NCBI RefSeq assembly: GCF_011075055.1
Contig: NC_058143.1
Location: 15,760,930-15,824,929, forward strand
Source of the DNA: Mangifera indica
Lineage: Eukaryota > Streptophyta > Magnoliopsida > Sapindales > Anacardiaceae
Direction of reading: 5' to 3'
DNA length: 64,000 nucleotides
Part shown: positions 1 through 11,836 of the stretch, in pieces
How the letters are laid out: every line of letters begins with the position of its first letter
Numbering within the stretch: the first letter of the stretch is position 1
Position numbers and translations under genes: made by a program
The notes under the pieces: generated by a model
Database searches by the model: none
What the model was told of the DNA's origin: nothing
What the model saw: the letters and a program-made list of their open reading frames with translations, nothing else

Positions 1-2390
1 TTTAGCTGAGGCCGGAGCTTTCTTTATCTTTGGAGATTCGCTTGTCGATAGTGGCAACAACAACTTCTTAGTCACCACTGCTCGCGCTGATGCTCCTCCT
101 TATGGTATTGATTATCCTACTCGGCGTCCCACCGGCCGTTTTTCCAATGGACTCAACATTCCTGATATCATAAGTCAGTTTTTAAATTTATCCTTATTAA
201 TATCGTTACATTTAATGATAAAATTACATGCAATCTCATAATGACATGTCATTTGTAATATTTAATGTATATATTTTTAGGTCAGCAAATTGGGCAACCA
301 GAAGCTCCATTGCCATACTTAAGCCCGGAGCTTCAAGGCAATAAGCTTCTTATCGGAGCCAACTTTGCATCTGCTGGTATCGGAATTCTCAATGATACGG
401 GCTCTCAATTTGTAAGTCTGAGAATCAACAATCATGCTTTTTAAACACAATTTTTTTTAAATAAAATCTCAGATAATGCTACATTTGCATGCAGATTAAC
501 ATTATCAGAATGTTTAGACAACTGGATTATTTTGAAGAATACCAGCGTCGACTGGCTGCTCTCGTCGGAGACGCAGCAGCCCGCACCCTTGTAAACCAAG
601 CGCTCGTACTTATCACCGTTGGTGGAAATGATTTTGTGAATAACTACTACTTGGTTCCCTTCTCTGCAAGATCTCGCCAATTCGCTTTGCCGGATTATGT
701 TACGTATCTCATTTCGGAGTACAAAAAATTGCTCCAGGTATTGCACAAGACTTATTTTACATGAACAATCATAAAATCGCGCAATACTAATTCCACGACA
801 TCTACGGATGGCATACTGAATTAAATTTTAAGGTTTATAAAAATACCGAAACACCATATAATCTGGACTAGTTTTTTGCTCCTGAAATCTACATTACTTT
901 TGAAGAGAAGACTTAATCAATATATAATAGGTTAATATATTTTATTAAAGGTAAGGTACAGTAAACTTTAACCCACACTAATGTTGTTTATTCAGATGAA
1001 GTATATTAAACTTATTTTTATTGATCACTCAAACTTATATAAAAAATTTTATTGGTTTATTCAATTAGTTGATTCTATTAAACCTAAATCATAATTAATG
1101 TTACCCCGTTTACGTAAATTTTCTAACATTCCATGCATCAGCTCACCTCTTCTCTATTAATGCTTATGAAAAATCTCTGAATATTATGAAATAATCATTG
1201 TGAATGCAGAGGCTGTACTGTCTGGGAGCACGTAGGGTTGTGGTGACAGGGACGGGGCCGATGGGGTGTGTTCCGGCGGAACTGGCGATGAGGGGTAACA
1301 ATGGAGGATGCTCGCAAGAACTGCAAAGAGCTGCAGCATTGTACACCCCACTACTGGATCAAATGCTTCAGCAACTTAACAGTGAAAGTGGTGGAACCGT
1401 TTTTATTGCTGCAAACACTCAACAAATGAACGTTGATTTCATCACCAATCCTCAAGCTTTTGGTATTCATGCATGCTTCCCGATTCTTTGGAACTGTTTC
1501 AAACATTTTCTAGCTGTTATACACATGTATCCACTTGGTTGTATTTATTGGTATTCATGTAGGAAGCACACAAAAGCACGTGCATTTCTAAAACATTTAT
1601 GTTTTCAAAATGTTCTGAAACTGGTATAAAACGTTAGTTTCAAAATATAAAAAAATTTGAAATGCAATTCTTTTCCTTATTTTTTAATTGATTAAAAATC
1701 GATTTCATGGTTCTCTCTCTTTTATAATTTTAAAAACTCTGATTTTGTCTCCTCTCCTTTTCAGCATCTAAAATTTTTCTTTTCTCTGACATATTAAAAC
1801 TTATCTCTTCACTATCTTTGATATCTCCAATTGTTAATAAATGTTTGAAAAATCAGTATTATTTATTTATTTAGTTATCAGTTGATAGACAAATTAATTA
1901 AATACATAAATTATTGTTACCAAAAAGTTATTATTAAACTTTTAAAGAAATACAAGTTTTTTTATTTTTTATAAAAGTGGTATTTAAAAAAAAACTCGTA
2001 TTTTTTATATTTGTAAGTTTCCCACGTTTCTGTTTTTCTGTTTTTTATTTTTTTTATATGACTCATTTTAATATTTCCATTTCCAAGTTTTGATTTCCGT
2101 GCCGCATAGGTATTTATACATGGATGTTAATTATGTGTTTAATTAATTAATACGCAGGCTTCGCAACATCAAAAATAGCATGCTGTGGACAAGGACCACA
2201 CAATGGGATAGGTTTATGCACAGTATGGTCAAGTTTGTGTCCTGATCGTAGCCTCTATGCATTCTGGGATCCATTTCATCCCACCGAAAAGGCTAACAGA
2301 ATCATCGTTCAACAGATGATGACTGGTACCAACAAGTACATGAACCCTATGAACCTCAGCACCATTTTGGCTTTGGATTCCAGGGCTTAG
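1..2390 (+). CDS. GDSL esterase/lipase copy 1 (5'-partial, cut by window edge)
   Basis: Secreted SGNH/GDSL acyl hydrolase of the plant LTL1/CUS2-like clade; such enzymes act on lipid or cutin esters outside the cell. Exons: <1-173, 281-411, 495-737, 1210-1462, 2158-2390 (TAG), all with GT-AG borders. The window opens inside the signal peptide (third base of about codon 22 by comparison with copy 2), so start and promoter lie to the left. Visible blocks: [12 protein letters not shown] (nucleophile Ser), GGNDFVNN (oxyanion Asn), and [10 protein letters not shown] with the Asp and His of the triad. Exons 2-5 encode the same protein as copy 2, and only one base difference to copy 2 was noticed across about 2.5 kb including introns. 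The 3' flank is much more diverged. No disabling change is visible. Family assignment is firm; the exact substrate is unknown. Confidence 0.93.
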
Positions 2391-2966
2391 ACATCAGTCA
2401 AACCCAGGAGACCATCCGCCATTTACTTTTAATTAATTTCTTCATTTGGGTAGTTTTGTTGTGTTTGTGGTGACTGTTAACGGAGTTTCCAAGTGTGGTT
2501 GTTTAATTTAATAATTTATTTGTCATCAATGTTTAATCAGTATTCATCCTAAACAATATTATAAGTATATATTTTTACAATAAAATTGTGTATACTTATT
2601 TTAAGTATACAAATAAATACACATTTATATATGTCATTATGTAAGTGGGTAAATTAATAATAATATAACATTTAATCACATAATAACAAATATAAATATA
2701 CACCTATTTATGTATTCAAAATAAATATATATAATATTACTCATATTTTTACGTATATAATTAATAAGACAATTTTTTATCTTTAATTAAAAATTATTTG
2801 AATAATAAAATATTATAATTTATTTATTTCAATAGATCCTCTTCACTATGGCTATTCTTAATCATATTGTCAGCGATAACCGAAGGTAATTGATCATGGA
2901 TTAATTACCCATTACATGCTGATCAGCTATTATAAATTGATAGTGTGAATTTTATTATTTTGAAAA
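2391..2966. other. GDSL copy 1 3' flank, AT-rich
   Basis: Non-coding 3' flank of lipase copy 1, very AT-rich and homologous to 16838-17413 and 26219-26860. From about 2535 onward it differs from the copy 2 flank at roughly 4% of positions, mostly C/T and G/A changes, although the gene just upstream is almost identical. No gene seen. Confidence 0.7.
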
Positions 2967-4370
2967 GGGAAATTTTATAAAATGGCCAAAATACCCTCCA
3001 ATTAAGAAAAAATGCCCAAAATCACTATTTTCAAGCAAAAATGCCCAAATTCACTATTCTTAAGCAAAAAATACCAAAATTACCTTTCTCCTCATTTATT
3101 TAACTCTCACTCATTATGGGGGTTAAATAAAATTTTAGATAAATATGGGGGGTTTTGGATATTTGATATTGTAACAAGTATGCTATTATATGACAAATTT
3201 CTGAAAAACCCGCTATGTTCTAAGAAATCTCCGTTGGCTCTTCAATATTTTAAAAAATATATTTTACCCCCCTAACCCACGGTCAATGTCTGCTGACCGT
3301 GGGAGAAATCGTTTGACCGTGGAAAACACTGTTCCCACGGTCGAACTGTCGATTATTTGCAGCCATTTTCTGCCAAAATTTGGTTGTTTCGGCCTCCGAT
3401 TTTCACATAAATCAAATCTACACGTTGTATAACACAAAACCCCTCAATCAATTTAACAAAAACAACTAAGAATTAAAACATTTTAAGCATTGTTCAAATC
3501 GAAACCCTAAAATTTCAAACCTAAAAATCTCAATCAAATCTCAATAATATGAGCAATAACTTGATTTAAATAAGATTACGGGAGATATACTAATCTTATT
3601 TGTCATTTGGAGTTACCGAAAAAACAAGAAAATCGACAGAAATCTGATTGGGAAGTTTCGAACCGTGGGATGAGCGTGGGAGAATGGAAAACCCACGGTC
3701 ATGCAGTAAATTTCAGAAAAACCTGTCATGGGCTAAGGACTTTCCCCGACACCCCAATATTTTAAAAAAGCTATTTTACCCCCTAACCCACGGTCAATGT
3801 CTACTGACCGTGGGAGAAATCGTTTGACCGTGGGAAACACTGTTCCCACGGTCGGACTACCGATCCTTTGACAGCCATTTTCGGCCAAAATTTGGTTGTT
3901 TCGGTCTCCGATTTCCATATAAATCAAATTTACACGTTGTATAACAAAAAACCCCTCAATCAATTCAACGAAAACAACCAAGAATCAAAACATTTTAAGC
4001 ATTGTTCAAATCGAAACCCTAAAATTTCAAAACTCAAAATCTCAATCAAATCTTAATAATATGAGCAATAACTTGAATCAAACAAGATTACGGGAGATAT
4101 ACTAACCTTCTTTGTCATTTGCCGTTGTCGAAAAACAAAAAAATCGGCGAAAATTTGGTCGACCGTGGGATGACCGTGGGAAAGTGGGAAATTTTGAATT
4201 TTCTTTGAATTTGCATAGTAAAATGGCCGTGGGAAGTAAGGAAATTTGCTGTGTTTATATATGGGGGCAGTTTTGTCATTTCACAAAACCTGGGCATTTT
4301 TGCTTAAACCTGAATATTTTGGGCAATTTTCTTAGACCCCCTAAATTTTGGCTAATTTTTAAAATTTCCG
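2967..4370. mobile_element. Non-autonomous Mutator-like element (MULE), about 1.4 kb
   Basis: Inserted only in the first array unit. It is flanked by a perfect 9-bp target duplication TTTTGAAAA (2958-2966 and 4371-4379), and the uninterrupted site is present at the homologous places near 17400 and 26850. Imperfect terminal inverted repeats of about 80 bp run from 2967 and back from 4370; both contain GGAAATTTTA near the tip and AAGCAAAAATGCCC further in. A 9-bp duplication with long inverted repeats is typical of MULEs. Inside there are two direct copies (about 3247-3740 and 3755-4200, period about 511 bp) rich in ACCGTGGG/CCCACGGT. The small open frames inside show no transposase motif, so mobilisation would need a transposase from elsewhere. 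Confidence 0.82.
3247..4200. repeat. Internal direct repeat with CCCACGGT/ACCGTGGG palindromes
   Basis: Two diverged direct copies inside the MULE, matched at 3271 and 3782 (period about 511 bp). Each has several facing CCCACGGTC and GACCGTGGG words within about 90 bp that could form stem-loops. This explains most of the element's length. No coding potential recognised. Confidence 0.7.
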
Positions 4371-4379
4371 TTTTGAAAA

Positions 4380-6397
4380 ATAACAATCAAATCACCTTAG
4401 GATACAAAATTATTTAAAAAAATAGTATAATATTGACATTACCATCCGTTACGTAATTATAACTCTGATGCTAAATTATATAAATTTTAAGAGAATCACA
4501 CTTTAAAAAATAGTTACCGAGATTACAAATCCTGAAATTATATAAATCTTCATGAAAATTTAATAAAATTCAAGTTTTATAGCTTACCTTTGGGATTCCA
4601 AGAGTCCTTGGATAATTTTGATACGCGTATGGATGGGTTATTAAATAATTGTTTTTTCTTTCTGCTGGGTGGTGAAAGAAATATTGGAGAACTACAAGTC
4701 ATGAAAAGTAATGAAAATGCAGCTAGCCATCTATTTCATTCATTTAAAGTGTCACCAATTTTCACTCTTCCAGCGCACTTCTTAAAGTTGCCACACTTCC
4801 ACCAATTTTTTTGTTCAATCATCACGAGATTTCAATTTACTCCTACAAAACATTCAATTAAGCCAAACCCCCACTTTAGCTTACATCCAAAATACATAAA
4901 TCCAATAATCCGGTTTTAATTTTACACCCCCAATAAAGAATTTGAGTGATAAAAGAGAAAGTTTTATATATAAAAAAGTATAAATTCAAGTATTTTTTAA
5001 CGACATATCAAAATCAAATTTTTGACTTATTTTTATAAGATCGATCATTAGACCTAAAATTTATCCTAATCAGTGTGATTGATTCGATTCCAAAAATGAT
5101 AATTCAATTCAGATAAGATTTCTCGTTATCGAACAAAATAAAAAAAAAAGTTGAAAATTTACCCACTATAAATAGTCGAATATCTTGTTGGGTTAAAGGG
5201 TCTTTTTCCCCTTAGGCTTTCCATCAACAAAATATTAAGAATATATGTATCTTCTCTGAGCAGTTGACGAAACATTTGAGTGACTCAAAACTCTCCACTC
5301 TTCTCTTTTAGTTTCATCCTTGATGGAAGAATGCATATTAAGAATTCATGCTAGGTCCTCGAGTGAACAAATTTTTTGGACACACACCTTTTTTTTTATA
5401 GTGATTCAGATTTTTTAGGTGCCCCTGCATTCAAAGGACAGAAAACTGCTATTCTGCTACAAATTCAACACTAATCTACGGTGGGAGGCTAGTTTTTATT
5501 TTCCACAATTTTTTTTTTTTTTTCATTTAGATTCTATTATGTACATTTCAATCGTACATAGTAGAGCATTTCATTGTGTCTAAAACTACGCACTTCTTAG
5601 TTGGGGCATTGGGTTAAAGAAACGGAGAAAGAGAGAAGTAAGAAGTAGGAAATGAGGATTAGACAATGAGGATGTTATAAATTAACTTTTTTATTATCTT
5701 CCCTATAATTGCTTGCCCAAAAATTAAGCTTCAAAAACTATAAAATGTGTAAATGATTATTATCCTTCATGTAATCAGTGAAGTCAACTTGCACTTGACA
5801 TGATATTCAACTCATATGAGTAACACTTGAATAAAGATAACCTCAACTTAAGATTAACTAGTCAAAAAATAATCAATAAACGATCTTTTTTTTTCTTTCT
5901 TGATGATGTTTCTTCCTCTTCATATCAAATAACACTTCATCTTCTTCTCTTTCTTGATGATGATTCTTCTCCCTCATGGAAACTTGCAGGGTGAAATGAA
6001 CGCCGAAAATTTATGCAGCTAAAAATTTTACATGCTTAGTTGCGACAAGTTTCCATTAAAGCAAATCACAACATACAAAGATTGAAAATAAAATAGTTGA
6101 CATTAAATTTGCAATGGAGGATCGTAATAATAAAAAACAGAGATGGGTTCACATCTTTGGTCCAATGTAAAGAACCCTACAAATCCAATTCTTGGAGCTA
6201 CACTAAAAAAAACAGGAGACCTGAAAAAGATGCAATAAACTTAGCTGGCAAGTTATTCACACCAAGGTTTTATCTTCACAACAAATACACTTATGAATGA
6301 TAATAAATAATTTTAGACTATTGCATAATGGATAACATGCTACAATTAGTCACTGGAAAATTCACTACCAACTCAGAATAGTTTTGCTGGAGGAAAT
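4380..6397. other. Spacer between lipase copy 1 and AGD14 3' stub
   Basis: AT-rich spacer, homologous to about 17414-19430 and 26865-28746. It has poly-T and TTCTTGATGATG-type low-complexity runs near 5880-5970. Short open frames here (for example 4590-4919) have no recognisable family signature and are not conserved in length between copies, so I treat them as chance. Confidence 0.6.
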
Positions 6398-7783
6398 CTA
6401 CGCACGTGGATTTCCTCCTACAGAAGCAACATGTCCTTGAGCTGGGACATTCCTGAAATGAAAGAGAGACCAAGTTAGTTATATAAAATGCTAAAGAGTA
6501 ACAGGTTAAAGGTCGAATCTAGAATAGGTAATAGTGTCTGTTCATATTTGGTCAACTTATTTGAACGGTTTAGAAACCGCCAGCAAATAATTTGTAAAAA
6601 GCGTATCACAACCAGAATGTTATATCATCTACGAAATGATGATTTCTAGAAAATAAAAGGTAAAATTCATATAAAACTAACAACTTTCAAAAAGTGTAGC
6701 CAGAAAAAGCGCTTTTCCTGCATTGGTAATAGATACAAAGATAAGAAGCAACTTGGCATCGAGGGGCATCTGAAATGAAGTATGAACTTAATATTTGAGT
6801 TAGCCACCTTGTATGACACCGTTCCAATTTTCTTTCTACATTTTTTTTATGCAAGGACCTTTTATAAACTCTGCATGTTGCTCATTTCGGTGATTAAGTA
6901 TACCAAAAAGTGAGAATTTTGGGGCCCAGATTAGTATGATAAGTGATTAGCATGTCACGGAATGTAAATATCTAGATTAAGGCCAGGTATGGAGGCAGAA
7001 AGGTGTCAACGGACCAATAATAAGTTGAAGTTCTTCAATTATTAACAGGTAAGATGTATAGGTTTCAGATGAGGGTAAATATGTAACAGATGTGAAGTCT
7101 TGCTTCAAGTTTTCAGTGAAAGGTAATTCATCTTAACCACTACAGCGACCGAAAAAAAGTATGCTTTATGGTGAACAACATACGACTAGATCACATAAGA
7201 CCACGTTTTGAGCAAACAAGCATGCTAGCAATCAGGCAATCTCTCCCAAACTTGCTTAATTCAAATATTGTAATAAAAAACAACTCATAACTTAGCTAAA
7301 TGACAACAAATAGAAAGCCTAAAAGTGATTTCACTGTTTCAACAACAATTATTACAGGCACCACTAAAATAATAGCAAGAGCAAATAACAAACTTACGGT
7401 AATTGCGAGGTTGGTGCCTGCCCAGACAGGTATACTACGCCACCTGCATATTGGACAGAAAGATTAAAAAAAATTCCTTTTGTTAAGGATGTTTCATGTC
7501 TATGCAGGTGCTCATATCCAATAAAATGCTTTAAACTACCATCAAACAAGCAGATCACAAACAGCAGTTGTCCCGTACATAGTAAAAATAAATTTCAGTA
7601 GCAAGTGTCAAATAACAATTACCCTGTGACGCTGCAGGGATAAAAGGAGTCACCGGATCTTGAGGAAACAACAATTGAGTTGCACCACCAAGGAAGGTGG
7701 ATGGCAGTTGTGAATTCGGAAGTGCAGCTTGCAAGGAGCTCATGTCAAAGAACTGAAAGATGATGCATTGCAAGACAAAATTA
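6398..7783 (-). pseudogene. AGD14 3' stub in array unit 1 (exons 10-12 only)
   Basis: Reverse-strand copy of the last three exons of the AGD14 gene at 28747-37370: exon 10 at 7623-7752, exon 11 at 7398-7443, exon 12 at 6398-6452 with its TAG stop. Splice borders are preserved. All nine upstream exons, including the ARF-GAP zinc finger, are absent: the match ends at 7783 inside intron 9 and presenilin sequence follows. The penultimate codon position reads NPRA instead of NPFA in the full gene (a CACGTG versus CAAATG change shared with the stub at 10038). Without a promoter or start this is a duplication by-product, not a gene. Confidence 0.88.
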
Positions 7784-8196
7784 GTGGTTCATCATCTGAG
7801 TATTCAACAGTGATTGTCAATAGGGAAAATGAGATTGTTGTGGAGGAGGAGATGTCACCTCTTGTTGATAGGATGGGGTTGGGGGAGCCAACAAGGAGGG
7901 ATGGCTTGGAGGATGGCATGGAAGTGAGTAGAGGTCTCAAACTTGGTCTTGGAGACTTTGTTTTTTACAGTGTTCTTGTGGGGAGGGCTGCTATGTATGA
8001 TTTGATGACAGTATATGCTTGATACCTGGAAATATTATCTGGACTTGGGTGTACTCTGATTTTGCTGTCTGTGTGCCGTCAAGCTCTTCCTGCCCTTCCT
8101 ATATCTATTACATTGGGTATACTATTTTACTTCTTGACTCGGTTGTTGATGGAACCTTTTGTTGTTGGTACAGCAACAAACTTGATGATGTTTTGA
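7784..8196 (+). pseudogene. Presenilin C-terminal fragment 1 with in-frame TGA
   Basis: Encodes the C-terminal part of a plant presenilin, the catalytic aspartyl protease subunit of gamma-secretase. Coding sense starts in the hydrophilic loop at the junction, runs through the GLGD active-site motif (TM7 Asp), and stops at TGA 8020-8022 where the family has Cys (TVYA-stop-YLE). Past that TGA the same frame stays open to TGA 8194-8196 and contains ALPALP (the PAL motif) and the typical end NLMMF. The N-terminal half, with the TM6 catalytic Asp, is missing. The fragment abuts AGD14 intron 9 sequence at 7783/7784. It is a dead fragment. Identification rests on GLGD, PALP and the C-terminus and is strong. 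Confidence 0.88.
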
Positions 8197-10037
8197 TTCT
8201 TAATTTTTTGAAAATGATTGCAGTGTATAAAGAAATGAAATTTTTATTGACATGAGTTTTCCATATGTAGTGGAAATTGTTCACTCATGATCAATCTTTC
8301 TTTAGTGCTTATGTAAGCTTTCCTAATTTGTGTTGTGACCAGATAGTACAGCATACTGAAGACAATCTGGTAAGTAGCTTTTTTGGCCATATATAAAATT
8401 TAGAACTGATGATTAAGCTTTGACTTGACTGCAGATGTTGAAATTTAGTATACCTATCTTTTGTTTGTATTTACATAGGAGACACATTTGAAGATACATA
8501 TTTTATGATGTACACTCAATACAGGTTAATTTACCTTCATTTACTGATTTCTATACTTCTATTAATGGCTCGGACTATATGCTCATGCTTACCCGTCTTG
8601 TTTACTATTCTTGAAGCTGCTCATTTGTTTATGTGCGCTATTTAACAATATAGATCTTGCATATGGCATAAATTGTTCACAGCTTTTATTCTAAAAGATA
8701 TAAATCTTATATGTGAATTCATTTTTTCTTTGAGTTGCTTGGTTCTGAAACGTGGGAGTTTTAGACTGGAGAAGCATAGATAAACCTATGGAGTAAAGTG
8801 TGAAAGTTCTAGATTAGCCTAGTCCAGCTGACCAGATGGTTTGCTTCACATGAGGCAGCACTTCTAGGACAACACTCTAGCAATTTCCTTTTATAATTCT
8901 GTAGATATTGAATGAGAATGAAGAGTTAAGTTCCCCTAATGTCATCACTGTGTTTAGTCTAATTATATCTAGTCTAGCCATATGATGAAGAAAGGGGTGG
9001 AAATCTTCAGTGGTGACTTTCCTTGTTGTTGCAGTAATGATATTCTGGTTGTTGTGATTTTGTATGCACAACTATGGGGTTATATATCAAACCAGGTTGA
9101 AAATGTAAACTATTAATGTCAACTAGAGGTTGTGAATTAGCAATTTCTTATTTACTGTGCACTGTGTTCTATTCTACGCGTGGGTTTTGGTGAGTTTACT
9201 ATGTGAGTTTGGTGATTTTGCTATTTTTTGCCTTTTAAGGATTGGCATTTCCATCCACTGAGAACTTTAAATTGTGTCTAAAACTGCTTTTGTGGGGATT
9301 GGGTTTAAAGAGAAGAAAAGAAAAGAGAAGTAAGAGAGGAAATGAGGATTCAAGATTTATAAATTAACTTTTTTATACTTCCCTAAATTGAAAATAAGCT
9401 TCAAAAACTATAGTGAATGATTATTCTTCATTAACATGCAACTTGCACTTGACAGATATTCAACCAATGAGTAACTTGAATAAAGATAATCAACTTAAGA
9501 TTAACTAGTCAAAAAAAAATAAACACTTTTTTTTTCTTTCTTGATGATGTTTCTTGATGATCTTCTTCCAAATAAATCATCTTCTTCTCTTTCTTGATGA
9601 TGATTCTTCTCCCTCATGGAAACTTGCAGGGTGAAATTAACGCCGAAAATTTATGCAGCTAAAAATTTTACATGCTTAGTTGCGACAAGTTTCCATTAAA
9701 GCAAATCACAACATACAAAGATTGAAAATAAAATAGTTGACATTAAATTTGCAATGGAGGATCGTAATAATAAAAAACAGAGATGGGTTCACATCTTTGG
9801 TCCAATGTAAAGAACCCTACAAATCCAATTCTTGGAGCTACACTAAAAAAAACAGGAGACCTGAAAAAGATGCAATAAATTTAGCTGGCAAGTTATTCAC
9901 ACCAAGGTTTTATCTTCACAACAAATACACTTATGAATGATAATAAATAATTTTAGACTATTGCATAATGGATAACATGCTACAATTAGTCACTGGAAAA
10001 TTCACTACCAACTCAGAATAGTTTTGCTGGAGGAAAT
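8197..10037. other. Presenilin 3' flank and mosaic junction spacer
   Basis: No gene recognised. 8197-9262 is the presenilin-derived 3' flank, also found at 11837-12902 and 21230-22310. Around 9262-9640 the sequence switches to the spacer known from 5577-6000, but with many 3-10 bp gaps and an alternation of both parent sequences at 9268-9300. From 9640 onward it again matches the first unit almost exactly. Confidence 0.65.
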
Positions 10038-11423
10038 CTACGCACGTGGATTTCCTCCTACAGAAGCAACATGTCCTTGAGCTGGGACATTCCTGAAATG
10101 AAAGAGAGACCAAGTTAGTTATATAAAATGCTAAAGAGTAACAGGTTAAAGGTCGAATCTAGAATAGGTAATAGTGTCTGTTCATATTTGGTCAACTTAT
10201 TTGAACGGTTTAGAAACCGCCAGCAAATAATTTGTAAAAAGCGTATCACAACCAGAATGTTATATCATCTACGAAATGATGATTTCTAGAAAATAAAAGG
10301 TAAAATTCATATAAAACTAACAACTTTCAAAAAGTGTAGCCAGAAAAAGCGCTTTTCCTGCATTGGTAATAGATACAAAGATAAGAAGCAACTTGGCATC
10401 GAGGGGCATCTGAAATGAAGTATGAACTTAATATTTGAGTTAGCCACCTTGTATGACACCGTTCCAATTTTCTTTCTACATTTTTTTTATGCAAGGACCT
10501 TTTATAAACTCTGCATGTTGCTCATTTCGGTGATTAAGTATACCAAAAAGTGAGAATTTTGGGGCCCAGATTAGTATGATAAGTGATTAGCATGTCACGG
10601 AATGTAAATATCTAGATTAAGGCCAGGTATGGAGGCAGAAAGGTGTCAACGGACCAATAATAAGTTGAAGTTCTTCAATTATTAACAGGTAAGATGTATA
10701 GGTTTCAGATGAGGGTAAATATGTAACAGATGTGAAGTCTTGCTTCAAGTTTTCAGTGAAAGGTAATTCATCTTAACCACTACAGCGACCGAAAAAAAGT
10801 ATGCTTTATGGTGAACAACATACGACTAGATCACATAAGACCACGTTTTGAGCAAACAAGCATGCTAGCAATCAGGCAATCTCTCCCAAACTTGCTTAAT
10901 TCAAATATTGTAATAAAAAACAACTCATAACTTAGCTAAATGACAACAAATAGAAAGCCTAAAAGTGATTTCACTGTTTCAACAACAATTATTACAGGCA
11001 CCACTAAAATAATAGCAAGAGCAAATAACAAACTTACGGTAATTGCGAGGTTGGTGCCTGCCCAGACAGGTATACTACGCCACCTGCATATTGGACAGAA
11101 AGATTAAAAAAAATTCCTTTTGTTAAGGATGTTTCATGTCTATGCAGGTGCTCATATCCAATAAAATGCTTTAAACTACCATCAAACAAGCAGATCACAA
11201 ACAGCAGTTGTCCCGTACATAGTAAAAATAAATTTCAGTAGCAAGTGTCAAATAACAATTACCCTGTGACGCTGCAGGGATAAAAGGAGTCACCGGATCT
11301 TGAGGAAACAACAATTGAGTTGCACCACCAAGGAAGGTGGATGGCAGTTGTGAATTCGGAAGTGCAGCTTGCAAGGAGCTCATGTCAAAGAACTGAAAGA
11401 TGATGCATTGCAAGACAAAATTA
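10038..11423 (-). pseudogene. AGD14 3' stub in array unit 2 (exons 10-12 only)
   Basis: Second truncated copy of the AGD14 3' end: exon 10 at 11263-11392, exon 11 at 11038-11083, exon 12 at 10038-10092. It is offset by exactly 3,640 bp from the stub at 6398 and nearly identical to it, including the NPRA ending. The match ends at the presenilin junction (11423/11424). No start, no promoter, no ARF-GAP domain. Confidence 0.88.
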
Positions 11424-11836
11424 GTGGTTCATCATCTGAGTATTCAACAGTGATTGTCAATAGGGAAAATGAGATTGTTGTGGAGGAGGAGATGTCACCT
11501 CTTGTTGATAGGATGGGGTTGGGGGAGCCAACAAGGAGGGATGGCTTGGAGGATGGCATGGAAGTGAGTAGAGGTCTCAAACTTGGTCTTGGAGACTTTG
11601 TTTTTTACAGTGTTCTTGTGGGGAGGGCTGCTATGTATGATTTGATGACAGTATATGCTTGATACCTGGAAATATTATCTGGACTTGGGTGTACTCTGAT
11701 TTTGCTGTCTGTGTGCCGTCAAGCTCTTCCTGCCCTTCCTATATCTATTACATTGGGTATACTATTTTACTTCTTGACTCGGTTGTTGATGGAACCTTTT
11801 GTTGTTGGTACAGCAACAAACTTGATGATGTTTTGA
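11424..11836 (+). pseudogene. Presenilin C-terminal fragment 2 with in-frame TGA
   Basis: Copy of the fragment at 7784-8196 (offset 3,640 bp), with the same protein, the same TGA (11660-11662) directly after the GLGD-containing helix, and the same open frame beyond it through PALP to TGA at 11834-11836. As in fragment 1, codons after the TGA read YLEILS, whereas fragment 3 keeps the family-like YLAIIS. This indicates extra decay shared by fragments 1 and 2. Confidence 0.88.

Larger units (their letters stand above)
7784..11423. repeat. Array unit 2: presenilin tail directly joined to AGD14 tail, no lipase
   Basis: Junction-to-junction interval of 3,640 bp, against 9,393 bp for the next unit. 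It has the presenilin tail, its 3' flank, and then (from about 9268) the spacer normally found downstream of the lipase, followed by AGD14 exons 12-10. Sequence from about 5577 to 9262 repeats almost perfectly as about 9268 to 12902. Either this 3.64-kb fusion block was re-duplicated, or a full unit lost about 5.75 kb including the GDSL gene. The junction zone 9260-9640 is rich in small indels. Confidence 0.8.

Noticed and set aside
441..746. 101-codon reverse frame opposite lipase exon 3, repeated at 14888 and 24284
   Set aside because: It is the shadow of a conserved exon; it recurs only because the exon is duplicated and has no family features.
3012..4417. Open frames inside the MULE as possible transposase
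   Set aside because: Short, repeat-derived, without transposase motifs or codon bias.
7729..8022. 97-codon open frame across the AGD14/presenilin junction (also at 11369 and 20762) as a small chimeric gene
   Set aside because: The first 18 codons are antisense AGD14 exon/intron sequence and the rest is presenilin cut by a TGA; no promoter or splice support. Annotated as pseudogene fragment instead.
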